The notes under the pieces were generated by a model. It did no database searches. It was given only the letters and a program-made list of their open reading frames with translations, and was not told the DNA's origin. Shown here piece after piece: positions 25,592-38,910 of a stretch of 64,000 bases of DNA. The stretch is from SCTD01 sp963784675 (GTDB taxonomy: Bacteria; Actinomycetota; Actinomycetes; Mycobacteriales; SCTD01). The stretch lies in the NCBI GenBank assembly GCA_963784675.1, contig CAWASE010000023.1, positions 62,001 to 126,000 of the forward strand, read 5' to 3'. Positions within the stretch are counted from its first letter, which is position 1; the number at the start of each line of letters is the position of its first letter. Both the position numbers and the translations under genes were made by a program.

Positions 25592-26978
25592 GCGCGTATG
25601 TGCCGCTGAGGGAGCCAGCAGCGGCCAGGGCCGCTCCCGCTCCAGCTGCAGGGCGACGTCCAGAAGCAGCGCGTCGTGGTGCCGGGGCGCGATGATCTGC
25701 AGCCCCACCGGCAGGCCGCGCGGCGACAGCCCGGCCGGGACGGTGATCGCCGGCAGCCCGGACAGGTTCATCGGCATCGTGAGCCGCCCGGTGTTGAAGG
25801 CGTCGACCTCGACCGCCCCGACGTGCGTCGGTGACGGGCCCTGCGCCGGGTAGGGGTCGTCGGGGTTGGTGGCGGCCAGCACGAGGTCGACGTGCTCGAA
25901 CAGGTCGGCCAGCGCCTCGTTCACCTGCTGACGGGTGGTGTCGACGCGCGCGGCGTCGTCGATGCCGTACTCCTTGGCCATGTCCAGCGCCACGGCGAGC
26001 TCGTCGGTGACCAGCTCGCGCACGTCCGGCCACACCGGGCCCGGCGCCGGCCCAGAGCACCGGCAGGGCAGGGCCGAGCCAGGCCGGGGCGAGGTCGGGC
26101 AGGACCAGCGCTGCCTCGACCCGCTTCAGGCCGGCGCTGTCGACGAGGTGCTCGGCGGCGGCCAGCACGACCGCGACGACGTCCGGATGGACGACCGCCC
26201 CACCGAGGTCCGGCAGGACGGCGACCCGTAGCCCGGCCAGGTCGTGGGAGCCCAGGCCGGCCTCCCACCGGCGGGTCCCCGGCAGGCTGAAGGGGTCGCG
26301 CGGGTGCGCGCCGGCGGCGACGTCGAGCCACCGGGCGGTGTCGCGCACCGACCGGGACAGGCAGCCGGTCGTCTGGGTCAGCGGTTCGATCGGGGCGTTC
26401 GGGGCCATCGGGATCAGCCGGTAGCTGGTCTTGAGCCCGACCAGGCCGCAGTAGGCGGCGGGGATGCGGATCGAGCCACCGCCGTCGGTGCCCGTCCCGA
26501 TCGGCACGAGCCCGGCGCTGACGGCTGCCGCAGTGCCGCCGGACGACCCGCCCGGCGTGGCCGCCGCGTCCCAGGGGTTCCCGGTCGCGCCGTGCACCTT
26601 GGTGGCGGTGTAGGCCACCAGCCCGGCCTCGCTCGCCGTGGTCTGCAGCACCGGGATCGCCCCGCCGGTCCGCAACCGCTGGACGTGGACGGCGTCGTGC
26701 GGCCAGGCGGTGCCGGCCAGCAGCAGCGTGCCGTAGGCGGCCGGCCAGCCCTGGACGGCCTCCAGCTCTTTCACCGCGATCGGCACGCCCCCGAGCGGGA
26801 GCGCGGGGTCGGCCTGCGCGGCCGTCGCCAGGGCCGCCTCGGCGTCGACGTGGCAGGTGGCGTTGAGGGTGTCGGCGGCCACGGCGTCCAGCACCGCCTG
26901 CACCGCCTCGACCGGGGTGAGCGTGCCGGCGCGGAAGGCGTCGACGAGCCCGCAGGCGTCGCCGTCCCAGGTGTCCAT
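25589..26978 (-). CDS. Amidase-signature family hydrolase, frameshifted
   Basis: An amidase of the Ser-Ser-Lys type. The N-terminal frame has the lysine (GGVPIAVKELEAVQGWPAAY) and the glycine/serine signature TPGGSSGGTAAAVSAGLVP followed by GTDGGGSIRIPAAYCGLVGL. At about 26040 the sequence changes frame: the remainder (WPDVRELVTDELAVALDMAK to PVGLQIIAPRHHDALLLDVA) is in the frame ending at 25589. One indel in a GGGCCCGG run explains this. Members hydrolyse amides, including amino-acid amides, so supplying substrate to the adjacent ABC importer is a reasonable but unproven idea. The GTG/ATG at 26978 gives a normal length of about 460 residues. Confidence 0.82.
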
Positions 26979-29900
26979 GGACGAACCCTGCCACGCTCAC
27001 GCTCCTTCCACGTGAGGTCCCCGTCCCGCCTCTGCAACGTCGACGTGCTCCGGAAGGCAAGCAGGTGCTACGCCGGGCGGTGTCGGAGGACCGTCGTGCG
27101 ATTCGTCCGATCCGAGGAGCCCCCGTGTCCCGCCGTCGTCGTCCGCCGCTCGTCCTGACCGTCCTGGTCACCGCCCTGGCCCTGCTCGCCGTCGGAAGTC
27201 CGGCGCTGGCCACCTCGCCCTACGGCACCCCCGGCGGGCAGCGACCCGTACGCCTACCAGGACTACATGCGCCGACCGGCGGAGCAGTACCCGCCGAGCG
27301 ACATCGGCGAGCTGTGGAAGTACTCCTCCAAGACGGCGTGCCAGCTCTACCGCGCCGAGCATCGAGCCCGTCGGGCCGCCTCCCGTGCCCGCGCTTCCCG
27401 CCCACCGGCCTCGAGGACGCCCCGGGCTTCGGGCGCTGCACGCCCGCAGACCAAGGCCAACGAGCAGCGACCCGCAGGAGCTGTACGGCGTCACCGGGCG
27501 CGAGCGTCGACAAGGCGTGGGAGCACACCACCGGCCGGCCGGACGTCGTCATCGGCAACGTCGACTCGGGCATCAAGTGGGACGACGCGGGCGCCATCGA
27601 GGACCTGAACAACAAGTTCTTCCTGAACACCGGCGAGCTGCCCGAGCCGCAGTGGGGTACCCGCGACCCGGCTGCACCCCTACGACCGCGACCACAACGG
27701 CCAGGTCGACATGCGCGACTGGTGCCCGGACTGGCACGACGCCAAGGACTGCGGCGGCACCGGTGACCCGACGTGCGCGGCGCGGCCGGGACCGACGACA
27801 CCGACCTGAACAAGAACGGGTTCATCGACCCCGAGGACCTGATCTTCCGGTTCTGCGACGGCGTGGACGACGACGGCGACGGCTACGCCGACAACATCTC
27901 CGGCTGGGACACCTACGAGGACGACAACGACCCGTTCGACGAGCACCAGTACGGCCACGGCACCGGCGAGGCGCGGGACTCCACCGCCGAGGCGGACAAC
28001 GGCGGCAGACGTCGGCACCTGCCCGAACTGCCGGATCATGGTGCTGCGGGTCGGCGACTCGTTCATCGCCGACGTCAACGACTTCGCCCAGGCGGTGGTG
28101 TTCGCCACCGACACCGGCGCGTCGCTGATCCAGAGCGCGCTCGGCACGCTGAACAACAGCCGCTTCGCCCAGGAGGCGATCGACTACGCCTACCGCCGCG
28201 GCGTCGCCGCTGATCGCCAGCGCCGCCGACGAGTCGGCCGGGCACCACAACCAGCCGTCCGCGCTGGAGCACGCGACGGTCTTCAACGCCATCGGCGAGC
28301 CGCAGACGCAGGGGGCGCCGAGCGCGACCGGGCTCCTACCTGCAGTTCCGCGGCTGCACCAACTTCGGCGCCTACATCACCGCCGCGGTGCCGGCCAACA
28401 GCTGCTCGTCCGAGGCCGTCGGCCGCTCCGCCGGCATGGCCGGGCTGGCCTACGCCACGGCGCGGAACGGCGTCGCCCTCGGGATCCTGGCCGGACTACG
28501 GCGTCGCTCGACGGACCGGGCGGGGTGCCCGCCGGCACGGGCCTGTCGGCCGAGGAGGTGCACCAGCTCATCGCCACGACGGCCGACGACATCGACTTCG
28601 TGCTCGAGCCCGGCGAGGTCGGGCAGGTCGACAAGGAGAACCAGGTCGACGTCGCCGGCGCGACGCAGCGCTACCCGGCCACCGCGGGCTGGGACCCCTT
28701 CTTCGGCTACGGCCGCATCAACGCCGGCTGGATCGTGCGGGCGGTGCGCGACCGGTCAGGTGCCCCCCGAGGCCGACATCAGCTCGCCGAAGTGGTACCA
28801 GACGCTGCCGACCACAGCGCCGATCGTCGTGTCCGGCGCTGTGGCGGCCCGGCGGGCGGCCGGCTACGGCGTGCAGCTCCAGTGGGGCGTCTGGTCCTGG
28901 CGCGACACCAACACCGCGCCGGCCTACACCAGCAACGGCGTCACGATGGCGACCGCCGGCGGCACGCAGCCCTACAGCGGCGTCCTCGCCACCATCGATC
29001 CCGCGGTGGTGAAGGCCGCGCTGGACGCCGCGGACAGCAGCGCGCCGGGTCTGGGCAAGGGCAGCACCGGCCCGGCGGTAGACCCCGCCAGCGGCCGGGG
29101 CGACCACGAGAACCGCCAGATCCCCGACAAGTTCGGGGTCATCCTGCGCCTGGTCGTCACCGCGAAGAATGCCGCGGGGGCCACCCTCACCCGCACGGAC
29201 GGACGCCCGCTGGCCGGCATCGCGACCAAGGACATCAACCTGCACGACGACCCGTCGTTGCTGCCCGGCTTCCCCAAGGACCTGCAGGGTGACGGCGCCG
29301 CAGCACCGCGCTTCGCCGACCTGGACGACGACGGCCGCGACGAGCTGGTCGTCGCGACCAGCAACGGCCTGGTGCACGCCTACACGACCGGACCGGGCGC
29401 GACGGCCGGCAGGGAGCTGCCCGGCTGGCCGGTGCACACCACACCGCTGCCGAGCGCGGCCCTGCCGAGCGCGAAGGCGTACACCAGCGGCGAGATCACC
29501 GTGCCGCTGTACAGCGCCACCCTGCGTCCGCCGGCCGTCGGCGACCTGGACCGCGACGGCACCTGGAGGTCGTCGTGTCCGACTTCGCCGGCCGCATGAC
29601 GGCCTTCCGGGCCGACGGCACCGTCCTGCCGGGCTTGCCGGTGCGGTTGGACCCCGCCTTCAGCGCGCCGCAGCCGCTGGATCGCGCAGCCGGCTTCTAC
29701 CGGAACCGTCCGAGCGCCGTCCCGGGTCGCTACCCGCGCACCGGTGAGCCGCTGCCCAACGACCCGGACCTGGTGCCCGACCTGGTCAACCGGCGCACCC
29801 AGAACAACCGCACGCACTGGTGGGCGCTGGCGTCGCCGGCGCTCGGCGACCTCGACCCGGCGACGCCCGGCCTGGAGGTCGTCTCCGGCGGCGCCGACCG

Positions 29901-31448
29901 GCACCTCTACGCCTGGCACGCCGACGGCTCGGCCGTCGCCGGGTGGCCGGTGCTGCTGCGCGACCCGGCCAAGGTCGCCAGCGTCGACCCGACGACGCAC
30001 GAGATCACCCAGCCCGCAGGGGTCAAGGTCTACAACGGCGCGAAGATCGTCACGTCTGCCGCGCTCGGCGACCTGGACAGCGACGGCCGGCTGGAGGTCG
30101 TCGCGTCGCCGAACGAGCAGTACCAGGAGACCCCCGACACCGACGATCCGGTCTACAGCGCTGCGAACACGTGCTCGGCGGCGGAAACGACCGCCTGTAC
30201 GCCCTCTACGCCGACGGCAGCGCGCACGGCACGGGACCCGGCGCGCCCGGCCAACGGCTTCCCCAACGCCAACGCCTTCCTGCCCGGGTGGCCGGCGAAG
30301 GTCTCCACCGCGGCGCTGGAGCTGCTGCCGGTCGTCGGCGACGGGCCGACTGGTGCACCCGTGCTCGGCGACCTGGACGGCAAGCCGGCATCGAGGTCGC
30401 CGACTTCGGTACCGCCGGCGCCGCCGCACCTGTTCACCGGGCGACGGCAGCCGCTGCTCGGGCGCGACGAGCAGGGCCGGCAGCGGACGCTGCAGACCGG
30501 CCGGGCTCGGCGCGGGCAGCAACAGCCGGGACACTCCGTCGATCCCGGCGGCAGGCGGCGGCATCCTCACCGACCTGGACCGGGACGGGCGGCTCGACTA
30601 CGCCGTGCCCGCGGCCGGGCTGGGCAAGCTGCTGGACCTGGCTCTGCCGGAGGACCAGCAGCTCAGCGACAACCACCTGGCCGTGTTCCGCACGGGTGGA
30701 CCCACCGGGCAGGACCGAGGTCAGCTGCCCGCCTTCCCGCGCGAGGTCAACGACCTGCAGTTCCTGTCGACACCGTCGTCGGCGGACGTCGGCGGGGCGG
30801 CCGGCGAGGAGATCCTGGAGGGCAGTGCCTACAGCGACCTGCACGCCTTCTCCTCCGACGGCAGCGAACCCGGCCTGGCCACGCTGGCCACCGACGGCTG
30901 GCCGAAGTTCACCGGCGGCTGGACGGTCGTGGCTCCCGCCGTCGGCGACCTGAACGGTGACGGCATCCGCGACGTCGCCAGCACCACCCGCGAGGGCGAC
31001 CTGTTCGTCTGGAAGACCGCGGCCTCCGCCTGCGCCGCGGCGTCCTGGCCCGAGTGGGGCCAGTCCGGGTGGAACACCGGCCGCTCCGGGCTGGACGCCG
31101 TCCGTCCGGCCCGCCTGCGCGACCTGGCGGTCACCCAGGCAGGGACGGCAGCCGTCCTGAGCTTCACCGCCGTCGGCGACGACGGACGGTGCGGCACGGC
31201 GGCGCGCTACGAGGTCCGCACCTCCGACCAGCCCATCACGGCGGCCACCTTCGCGACCGCGACCCCGGTGCCGGAGGCGCTGCCGAACCCCAAGGCGGGC
31301 GGAGCCCAGGAGAGCCTGACCGTGACGCTGCCGCCGACGGCCCGCTACGTAGCCGTCCGCGTGCTCGACGCCGACCCCGCGAAGGCCACGCCGGCGCAGC
31401 CGGTGAACGTGTCTGCGCCGGCGGTCGTGCCGCTCGCAGGCGCGTCAC

Positions 31449-31545
31449 CCGGGCCGACCACTGGCCCGACCACCGGGCCGGGCACCGGGCCAGCCACCGG
31501 GCCGGGCACCGGGCCGGGCGGCAGCCCCGGACCGGGCAGCAGCCC
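31449..31545 (+). repeat. G-P-T tandem linker repeat in the protease gene
   Basis: Repeated GGGCCGGGCACC-type units encoding TTGPTTGPGTGPATGPGTGP, a flexible linker between the propeller region and the C-terminal repeat domains. Confidence 0.8.
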
Positions 31546-31588
31546 GACCGCCGCTGCGTCGCCGACCGCCGCGCCCGCCGGCGCGGGC

Positions 31589-32674
31589 TTCCACCGGCTG
31601 ACCCCTGCCCGGCTGCTCGACACCCGCCTCACCGGCGGGCCGGTGCGGGCGGGCAGCGACCGGGTGGTCGAGGTGCTCGGGCGCGCAGGCGTGCCGCCCA
31701 GCGGCGTGAGCGCCGTCGTCGTCAACACCACCGTCACCGGCGTGCGCCAGTCCCTGGACCTGCAGGTGTACCCCGCGGGACGGGCGCCTGCGGTGCGCAC
31801 CTCCAACCTCAACGCCGTCCTCGGGCAGACGGTCGCCAACCTGGCGACGGTCGCGCTCGGGCCCGACGGGAGACTCGCGCTCTCGGCGTCGGCGGGCAGC
31901 ACGCACGTCGTGCTCGACGTCCTCGGCTGGTACGGCACGGACGCCTCCGGAGACGGCTACGCCGCCCAGGCGCCGGTGCGCCGGTTCGACAGCCGCGAGA
32001 GCAGCCCGGTGCGGGCCGGCGCGGACCGCGTCGTCGGCCTGTTCCCGGCGGGCCTGCCTGCAGGCGTGTCCGCCGCGGTCGTCTCGGTGACCGCCGTCAA
32101 CAGCGTCGGCAACGCCGACGTGCAGCTCTACGGCGCCGGCGACGAGCCCGCGCGACGCACGTCGACGCTGAACCTGCGGCGCGGACAGGCGGTCGCGAAC
32201 CTGGCGGTCGTCCCCGTCGACACGCAGGGACGGGTGGCGATCTCGGTCTCGCAGGGCTCGGTGGACGTCGTGCTGGACCTGGTCGGCGCCTACAGCAGCA
32301 GCTCGACGCAGCGCTTCGAGCCGCTGGTGCCCAACCGCATCCTGGACACCCGCGACGGCGCCCCGGGACGCGTGGTGGCAGGCGCGGACCGCACCGTCCG
32401 GGTCACCGGTCGTGGAGGCGTGCCGGCCACCGGTGTGGGGGCGGTGCTGGTCAACCTCACGTCCGTGGGGTCCGACGCCACCGCCGACCTGCAGGTCTAT
32501 CCCGCCGGCGAACGGCCGGCACGACGCACGTCCAACCTGAACGTGCGTCGTGGTCAGGCCGTCCCGGTGCTGGTGCTGGCGAAGGTGGGCACCGACGGCA
32601 GCATCGTGGTGTCGACCTCGCAGGGCAGCTCGCACGTCGTGCTCGACGTCATGGGCTGGGTGCGGGCCGCCGGA
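31589..32674 (+). repeat. Three C-terminal ~115-residue beta repeats of the protease
   Basis: Three homologous units at about 31589-31942, 31970-32300 and 32310-32674. Each has an opening RLLDTR-type motif (TPARLLDTRL, VRRFDSRE, VPNRILDTRD), a central GVSAVVVNTTVT-like strand, YPAG/YGAG followed by RTSNLN, and an ending GSTHVVLDVLGWY-like strand. This repeat is common at the C-termini of actinobacterial secreted proteins and probably mediates surface or polymer binding. The middle unit is the most divergent. All three are in a single intact frame. Confidence 0.85.
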
Positions 32675-32733
32675 TAGCCCGCACGTCCGCAGGTGGTAAC
32701 CGGGTGCGGACCTGTCGCGTGTGAGGGTGGGGG

Positions 32734-33921
32734 GTGCGCTCCAGACTTCTCGCCGCCACGGTTCTGCTGCTGCTGTCCGCCTGCGGGGGTACGCCTGAAC
32801 CACGGTTCGTGCCGGCGCAGGCCGGACCTCCCGCGTCGGTGTGGCCGAGCGCGTTCGGCGACGCCGGCCACACCTCGCCCACCACCGTCGCCGGTCCGAC
32901 GACCGGCGCGCTGCGGTGGACCCGGATGCTCGAGGGCGCCGTGACGCCCGGGGCCGTGATCGGGCGCGACGGATCGGTGCTGGCGGCCGGCAACGGCGGC
33001 GTCCTGCACGCCCTGGACCCGGCCACGGGCCAGGACCGCTGGACCTTCGACGGCGTCGGCTCCTACGGCAACGACCTCTCGACCAGCCCGGCCGTGCTGC
33101 CCGACGGCACGATCCTGTGGCCCGGTCCCGGCCAGCAGCTGTTCGCGCTTCGTCAGGACGGCAAGTTCCTGTGGTCTGAGCCCTTCGACGGCTTCGTGCT
33201 CTCCCCCGCCGTCGTCGGGACGCGGGCCTATGTCGCCGACATGGGCGGCACCCTCGTCGCCTTCGACGTCGGCGCCGGCGGTGAGCACCGGCGCGTCTGG
33301 GCGAAGGACTTCGGCGGCACCTCCTACTCCAGCCCCGCCGTCGGCCCGGAGGGCAACGTCTACGTCGCGCACGACCGCACGGTCGTCGCCGTCCGCGACG
33401 AGGGCACGTCCGCGCGCGTCGCGTGGGAGTTCCAGACCAAGGACCTCATCGAGGTCTCGATCGCCGCAGGTGCCGACGGCACCGTCGTGGTCGGGACGAA
33501 CGACGACGACACCTACGGGCTCGCCGCCGACGGCACCGTGCGCTGGCGCTACGACCGGGGCGACTGGACCTACTCGTCCGCCGTCGTGACCCGCGACCGC
33601 GCCTACTTCGGCGACCATCTCGGCTATCTCGACGTCGTCGACCTCGCGACCGGCGCACGGGTCCGCCGCGACCTGGGCATCCCCTCTGCCCAGGGCCGGA
33701 GCAGCGTCGGCACCGGCGTCTGGACCGCGCCGCTGGTCGACGTCGACGGCCGGACCTACTTCGGGACGGCAGCCGGCCACGTCTACGGCTTCGACGACTC
33801 CGGGTCGCCGCTGTTCGACGTCGACGTGGGCGGCGTCGTCGCCAGCTATCCCGCCCTCACCGCCGACGGCACGCTGCTCATCGGCTCGACCAACGGCACG
33901 CTCTACGCCTTCGGCGACTGA
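32734..33921 (+). CDS. PQQ-like beta-propeller lipoprotein
   Basis: A 395-residue lipoprotein (signal helix then lipobox LSAC, cysteine about residue 17). The body consists of about seven repeats of the PQQ-like quinoprotein propeller type, with motifs such as GVLHALDPATGQDRWTF, QQLFALRQDGKFLW, GTLVAFDVGAGGEHRRVW, DTYGLAADGTVRWRY and GTLYAFGD. No catalytic residues for a dehydrogenase are apparent, so a binding or scaffold role outside the membrane is more likely. GTG 32734 gives the complete signal. It follows the protease on the same strand after 56 bases and may share its transcript. Confidence 0.86.
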   Translation: MRSRLLAATVLLLLSACGGTPEPRFVPAQAGPPASVWPSAFGDAGHTSPTTVAGPTTGALRWTRMLEGAVTPGAVIGRDGSVLAAGNGGVLHALDPATGQDRWTFDGVGSYGNDLSTSPAVLPDGTILWPGPGQQLFALRQDGKFLWSEPFDGFVLSPAVVGTRAYVADMGGTLVAFDVGAGGEHRRVWAKDFGGTSYSSPAVGPEGNVYVAHDRTVVAVRDEGTSARVAWEFQTKDLIEVSIAAGADGTVVVGTNDDDTYGLAADGTVRWRYDRGDWTYSSAVVTRDRAYFGDHLGYLDVVDLATGARVRRDLGIPSAQGRSSVGTGVWTAPLVDVDGRTYFGTAAGHVYGFDDSGSPLFDVDVGGVVASYPALTADGTLLIGSTNGTLYAFGD

Positions 33922-33991
33922 CGACCGCCCGTCGCGCTGACGGCGCGCCGGCTGCCCTAGGGTCGCCAGCACGTCGAGCAAGGAGGCCCAC

Positions 33992-34831
33992 GTGGCGCTG
34001 TTCCAGGACAAGGTCGTCCTCATCACCGGTGCCGCGCGGGGGCAGGGGCGCAGCCACGCCGAACGGTTCGCGCGCGAGGGTGCCGACGTCATGGCGCTGG
34101 ACGTCTGCGCCGACATCGCCGCGGCCGGCTATGCCGGTGCGCACGCCCGCGGACCTGCAGGAGACGGCGCGGCTGGTCGAGCCGAGGGTCGGCGGTGCTG
34201 TCGCCGGGTCGTCGACGTGCGCGACCACGCCGGCATGACCGCGGCCGTCGACGACGCCAGCGCGGAGCTGGGGGTACCGGACGTCGTCATCGCCAACGCC
34301 GGTGATCAGCGGCGACGACATCGGCGTGCTCGCGACCTCCTACGAGGTCTGGCGGGAGGTCATCGACATCAACCTCTCCGGCGCCTTCGTCACCCTGCAG
34401 AGCAGGTTGCCGCGGCGATGATCGAGCGGGGCGGACCGGGCTCGGTCATCCTGGTCAGCTCGATCATGGGCCTGCGCACGCACGGCGGGATCCCGGCGTA
34501 CACCTCGTCGAAGCACGGGCTGGTCGGGCTGATGAAGTCGGCCGCGCACGAGCTGTCGCGGCTCAGTCATCCGGGTGAACTCGCGTGCATCCCGGCAACG
34601 TGCTGACGCCGATGATCGAGAACAACGCGCTGTTCGGGCTGTTCCGTCCCGACCTGGAGGACCCGACCGCTGACGACGTCGCTCCGCTGATGCAGGGGAT
34701 GAACCTGCTGCCGGCGCCGTGGGCCCTGCCGAGCCGACGTCACCGAGGCGGTGGTGTGGCTGGCTTCTGACCAGGCTCGGTACGTCACCGGTGCCGCGCT
34801 GCCGATCGACCTCGGCGCCCTCCTGAAGTGA
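33992..34831 (+). pseudogene. Short-chain dehydrogenase (mycofactocin-associated type), frameshifted
   Basis: An SDR whose parts lie in all three frames: KVVLITGAARGQGRSHAERF (cofactor loop), PADLQETARLVE, VVDVRDHAGMTAAVDDASAE, VVIANAG, REVIDINLSGAFVTLQ, SVILVSSIMGLRTHGGIPAY then TSSK (catalytic Ser/Tyr/Lys), HPGNVLTPMIENN, and VTEAVVWLASDQARYVTGAA. The GAARGQGRSHA loop and the TPADLQETARLVE segment are typical of SDRs that co-occur with mycofactocin. At least six indels separate these pieces. GTG 33992 has a perfect AAGGAGG upstream and a TAGGGT box at about 33957, so expression signals look healthy despite the broken frame. No mycofactocin genes are in the window. Confidence 0.8.
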
Positions 34832-34935
34832 CCGGTCGCGACTCGGTCACGCGCTCGTAAGGCGTCCGAGTGGCGTAGGACACACTCCAAGGAGCATGGT
34901 CACAGGGAGCACCACCCACCCTGACGGGAGTGACC

Positions 34936-35553
34936 ATGAGCACCGAGACCGAGCCGGCCGAGCCGGGACTGCTGAGCACCTGCGTGCAGGCCAGCCACGA
35001 CCGCACGCTGGCGGCGTTGACGGGCGACGAGTGCGCGCCGCTGCACGCCGTCGTGTGGGCGTCGGCGCACCTGGCGGCCATGGACCACGTGCTGCTCCCG
35101 CTGGGGCACCGGGCGTTCTCCGAGGACCCGGCGCACCGGCCCCGCGCGAACCGCCTGCACGACCTGCTCCGACGGTTGGAGAGCCATCACTGCGGCGACG
35201 CCGCGGAGTCCCTGCCCGACGCGGTGGCGGTGCGCGCGGCGACCGCACGGGCCTTCCAGGAGCACGCCGCGGCCGAGGCGCAGCTCTGCGCCCGGCTGGA
35301 GCAGACCCTCACCACGCGGCAGCAGGAACAGGCAGCCGCCGACTACCGCCACGCGCTGGCGGCCGGCCCCACCCGCCCGCACCCGCACAGTCCGGACCAC
35401 GGCGTGCTCGGCTCGCTGGCCTACCGGGTCAACGCCCTGCGCGACCGGGCCATGGACGTCATGGACGGGCGGACGGTGCCTGCGGCCGAGCTCGCCCAGC
35501 CGCGCCGCACCAAGATCCACAAGCACCGTCTGCCCACGCCCAGCCGTCCGTAG
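34936..35553 (+). CDS. Hemerythrin-like four-helix protein
   Basis: A protein of about 205 residues, predicted mainly helical, with spaced histidines and acidic residues on the helices: QASHDRTLAAL, LHAVVWASAHLAAMDH, RLHDLLRRLESHH and FQEHAAAEAQL. That pattern resembles hemerythrin/HHE cation-binding proteins, which hold a di-iron site, but I cannot align it with certainty. The C-terminus is basic. ATG 34936 is preferred over GTG 34930 because GGGAG then has good spacing. It lies between the SDR and the UvrA-like gene and converges with the latter. Confidence 0.5.
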   Translation: MSTETEPAEPGLLSTCVQASHDRTLAALTGDECAPLHAVVWASAHLAAMDHVLLPLGHRAFSEDPAHRPRANRLHDLLRRLESHHCGDAAESLPDAVAVRAATARAFQEHAAAEAQLCARLEQTLTTRQQEQAAADYRHALAAGPTRPHPHSPDHGVLGSLAYRVNALRDRAMDVMDGRTVPAAELAQPRRTKIHKHRLPTPSRP

Positions 35554-35565
35554 GCGCACCGGGGT

Positions 35566-37932
<2,367 letters not shown>

Positions 37933-38063
37933 GCGCGTCCCCTCGTCTCGGGCTGCCGCCGCGGGCACCCCGGCTCGCCGAGCTGGATCTTCCCTGCCTG
38001 CGCCGACGATCACGCTAGAGGGTGCCGGCCTCCTGGCGCTGCCTGGCCTGGACCCTTCTCCGC

Positions 38064-38069
38064 TAGATT
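38064..38069 (+). promoter_or_regulatory. Candidate -10 box for a leaderless RsbQ-like transcript
   Basis: TAGATT ends six bases before the ATG at 38076, so transcription could begin at the start codon. No ribosome site is present. Same arrangement as at the ATP-grasp gene and the leuS leader peptide. Confidence 0.45.
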
Positions 38070-38075
38070 GCCCAG

Positions 38076-38910
38076 ATGACGGATGCCGCGCTCGCCGACG
38101 CTCGAGCGCGGCACAACGTCCGCGTCACGGGCCTGGCCTCCGGCCCGACGATGGTGCTGGCGCACGGCTTCGGGTGCGACCAGAACATGTGGCGCCACCT
38201 GATCCCCACGTTCGAGGCCGACTACCAGGTGGTCGCGTTCGATCATGCCGGCGCCGGCGCGGTCCGACCCGAGCAGCTACTCCCCCGAGCGGCACGCCTC
38301 GCTGCAGGGGTACGCGGACGACGTCCTGGGCCTGCTGCGCGAGCTCGGGCTGGCGCAGGTGATCTTCGTCGGCCACTCGGTCTCGGCCATGATCGGGGTC
38401 CTGGCCGCACGGCAGGCACCAGAGCTGTTTCGCGCACCTGATCATGGTCAGCCCGTCGCCCCGCTATCTCGACGACGGCGACTACGTCGGAGGCTTCAGC
38501 GACGCCGACATCGCCGACCTGCTGGCGTCCTTGGAGAGCAACTACCTGGGCTGGTCCTCCGCCATCGCACCGACGATCATGGGCAACCCTGACCGGGCGG
38601 AGCTGGGCGACGAGCTGACGGCGAGCTTCTGCCGGACCGACCCGACGTCGCCCTGCGGTTCGGCCGCGCGACGTTCCTGTCGGACAACCGCGCCGACCTG
38701 CCCCACGTGCCGTGCCCGGTGCTGGTGCTGCAGTGCTCGCAGGACGTCATCGCCCCCGTCACGGTGGGCCGGTACGTCGCCGACCACGTGCCCGAGGCCA
38801 CCTTCGTCCAGCTCGCCGCCACCGGACACTGCCCCAACCTGTCCGCGCCCGAGGAGACCGGAGCCGCGATCCAGGACTACCTACGGACCCGGTCGACCGC
38901 AGGACGATGA
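38076..38910 (+). pseudogene. RsbQ-like alpha/beta hydrolase, frameshifted
   Basis: An alpha/beta hydrolase of the RsbQ/KAI2-like group, a small-molecule sensor or hydrolase that activates the RsbP phosphatase in Bacillus. Parts in successive frames are MVLAHGFGCDQNMWRHLIPT, VVAFDHAGAG, PERHASLQGYADDVLGLLRE, VIFVGHSVSAMIGVLAA (nucleophile Ser), YLDDGDYVGGFSDADIADLL, PVLVLQCSQDVIAPVTVGRY (acid) and LAATGHCPNLSAPEET (His). Frame changes near 38259, 38428 (TTT where TT is expected) and 38641 (CC where CCC is expected) break it. Its stop overlaps the next gene's start as ATGA, the classical RsbQ-RsbP order. Confidence 0.8.

Larger units (their letters stand above)
27125..32677 (+). pseudogene. 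Very large secreted S8 (subtilisin-like) protease with FG-GAP and C-terminal repeats, many frameshifts
   Basis: Followed across frames, this is one gene of about 1,850 codons. GTG 27125 (GAGGAG upstream) starts a signal peptide (LVLTVLVTALALLAVGSPALA). The S8 catalytic regions are VVIGNVDSGIKWDD (Asp, about 27550), YGHGTGEARDSTAEAD (His, about 27955) and GRSAGMAGLAYATAR (Ser, about 28430), a variant of GTSMAxP. From about 29300 to 31050 come FG-GAP/VCBS-like propeller units (GDLDSDGRLEVV, TDLDRDGRLDYAV, GDLNGDGIRDVAS), then a G-P-T linker and three C-terminal repeats. About 17 single-base indels interrupt it between 27236 and 30490, mostly one base more or less in a short G/C run; the region after 30500 is intact in one frame. 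Confidence 0.78.

Noticed and set aside
38444..38906. The long plus-strand frame that contains the RsbP-like gene extended upstream to 38444
   Set aside because: The upstream part is a shifted reading of the RsbQ-like gene (it contains only one of its fragments in frame) and is not a fusion; the ATGA overlap at 38907 marks the real boundary.
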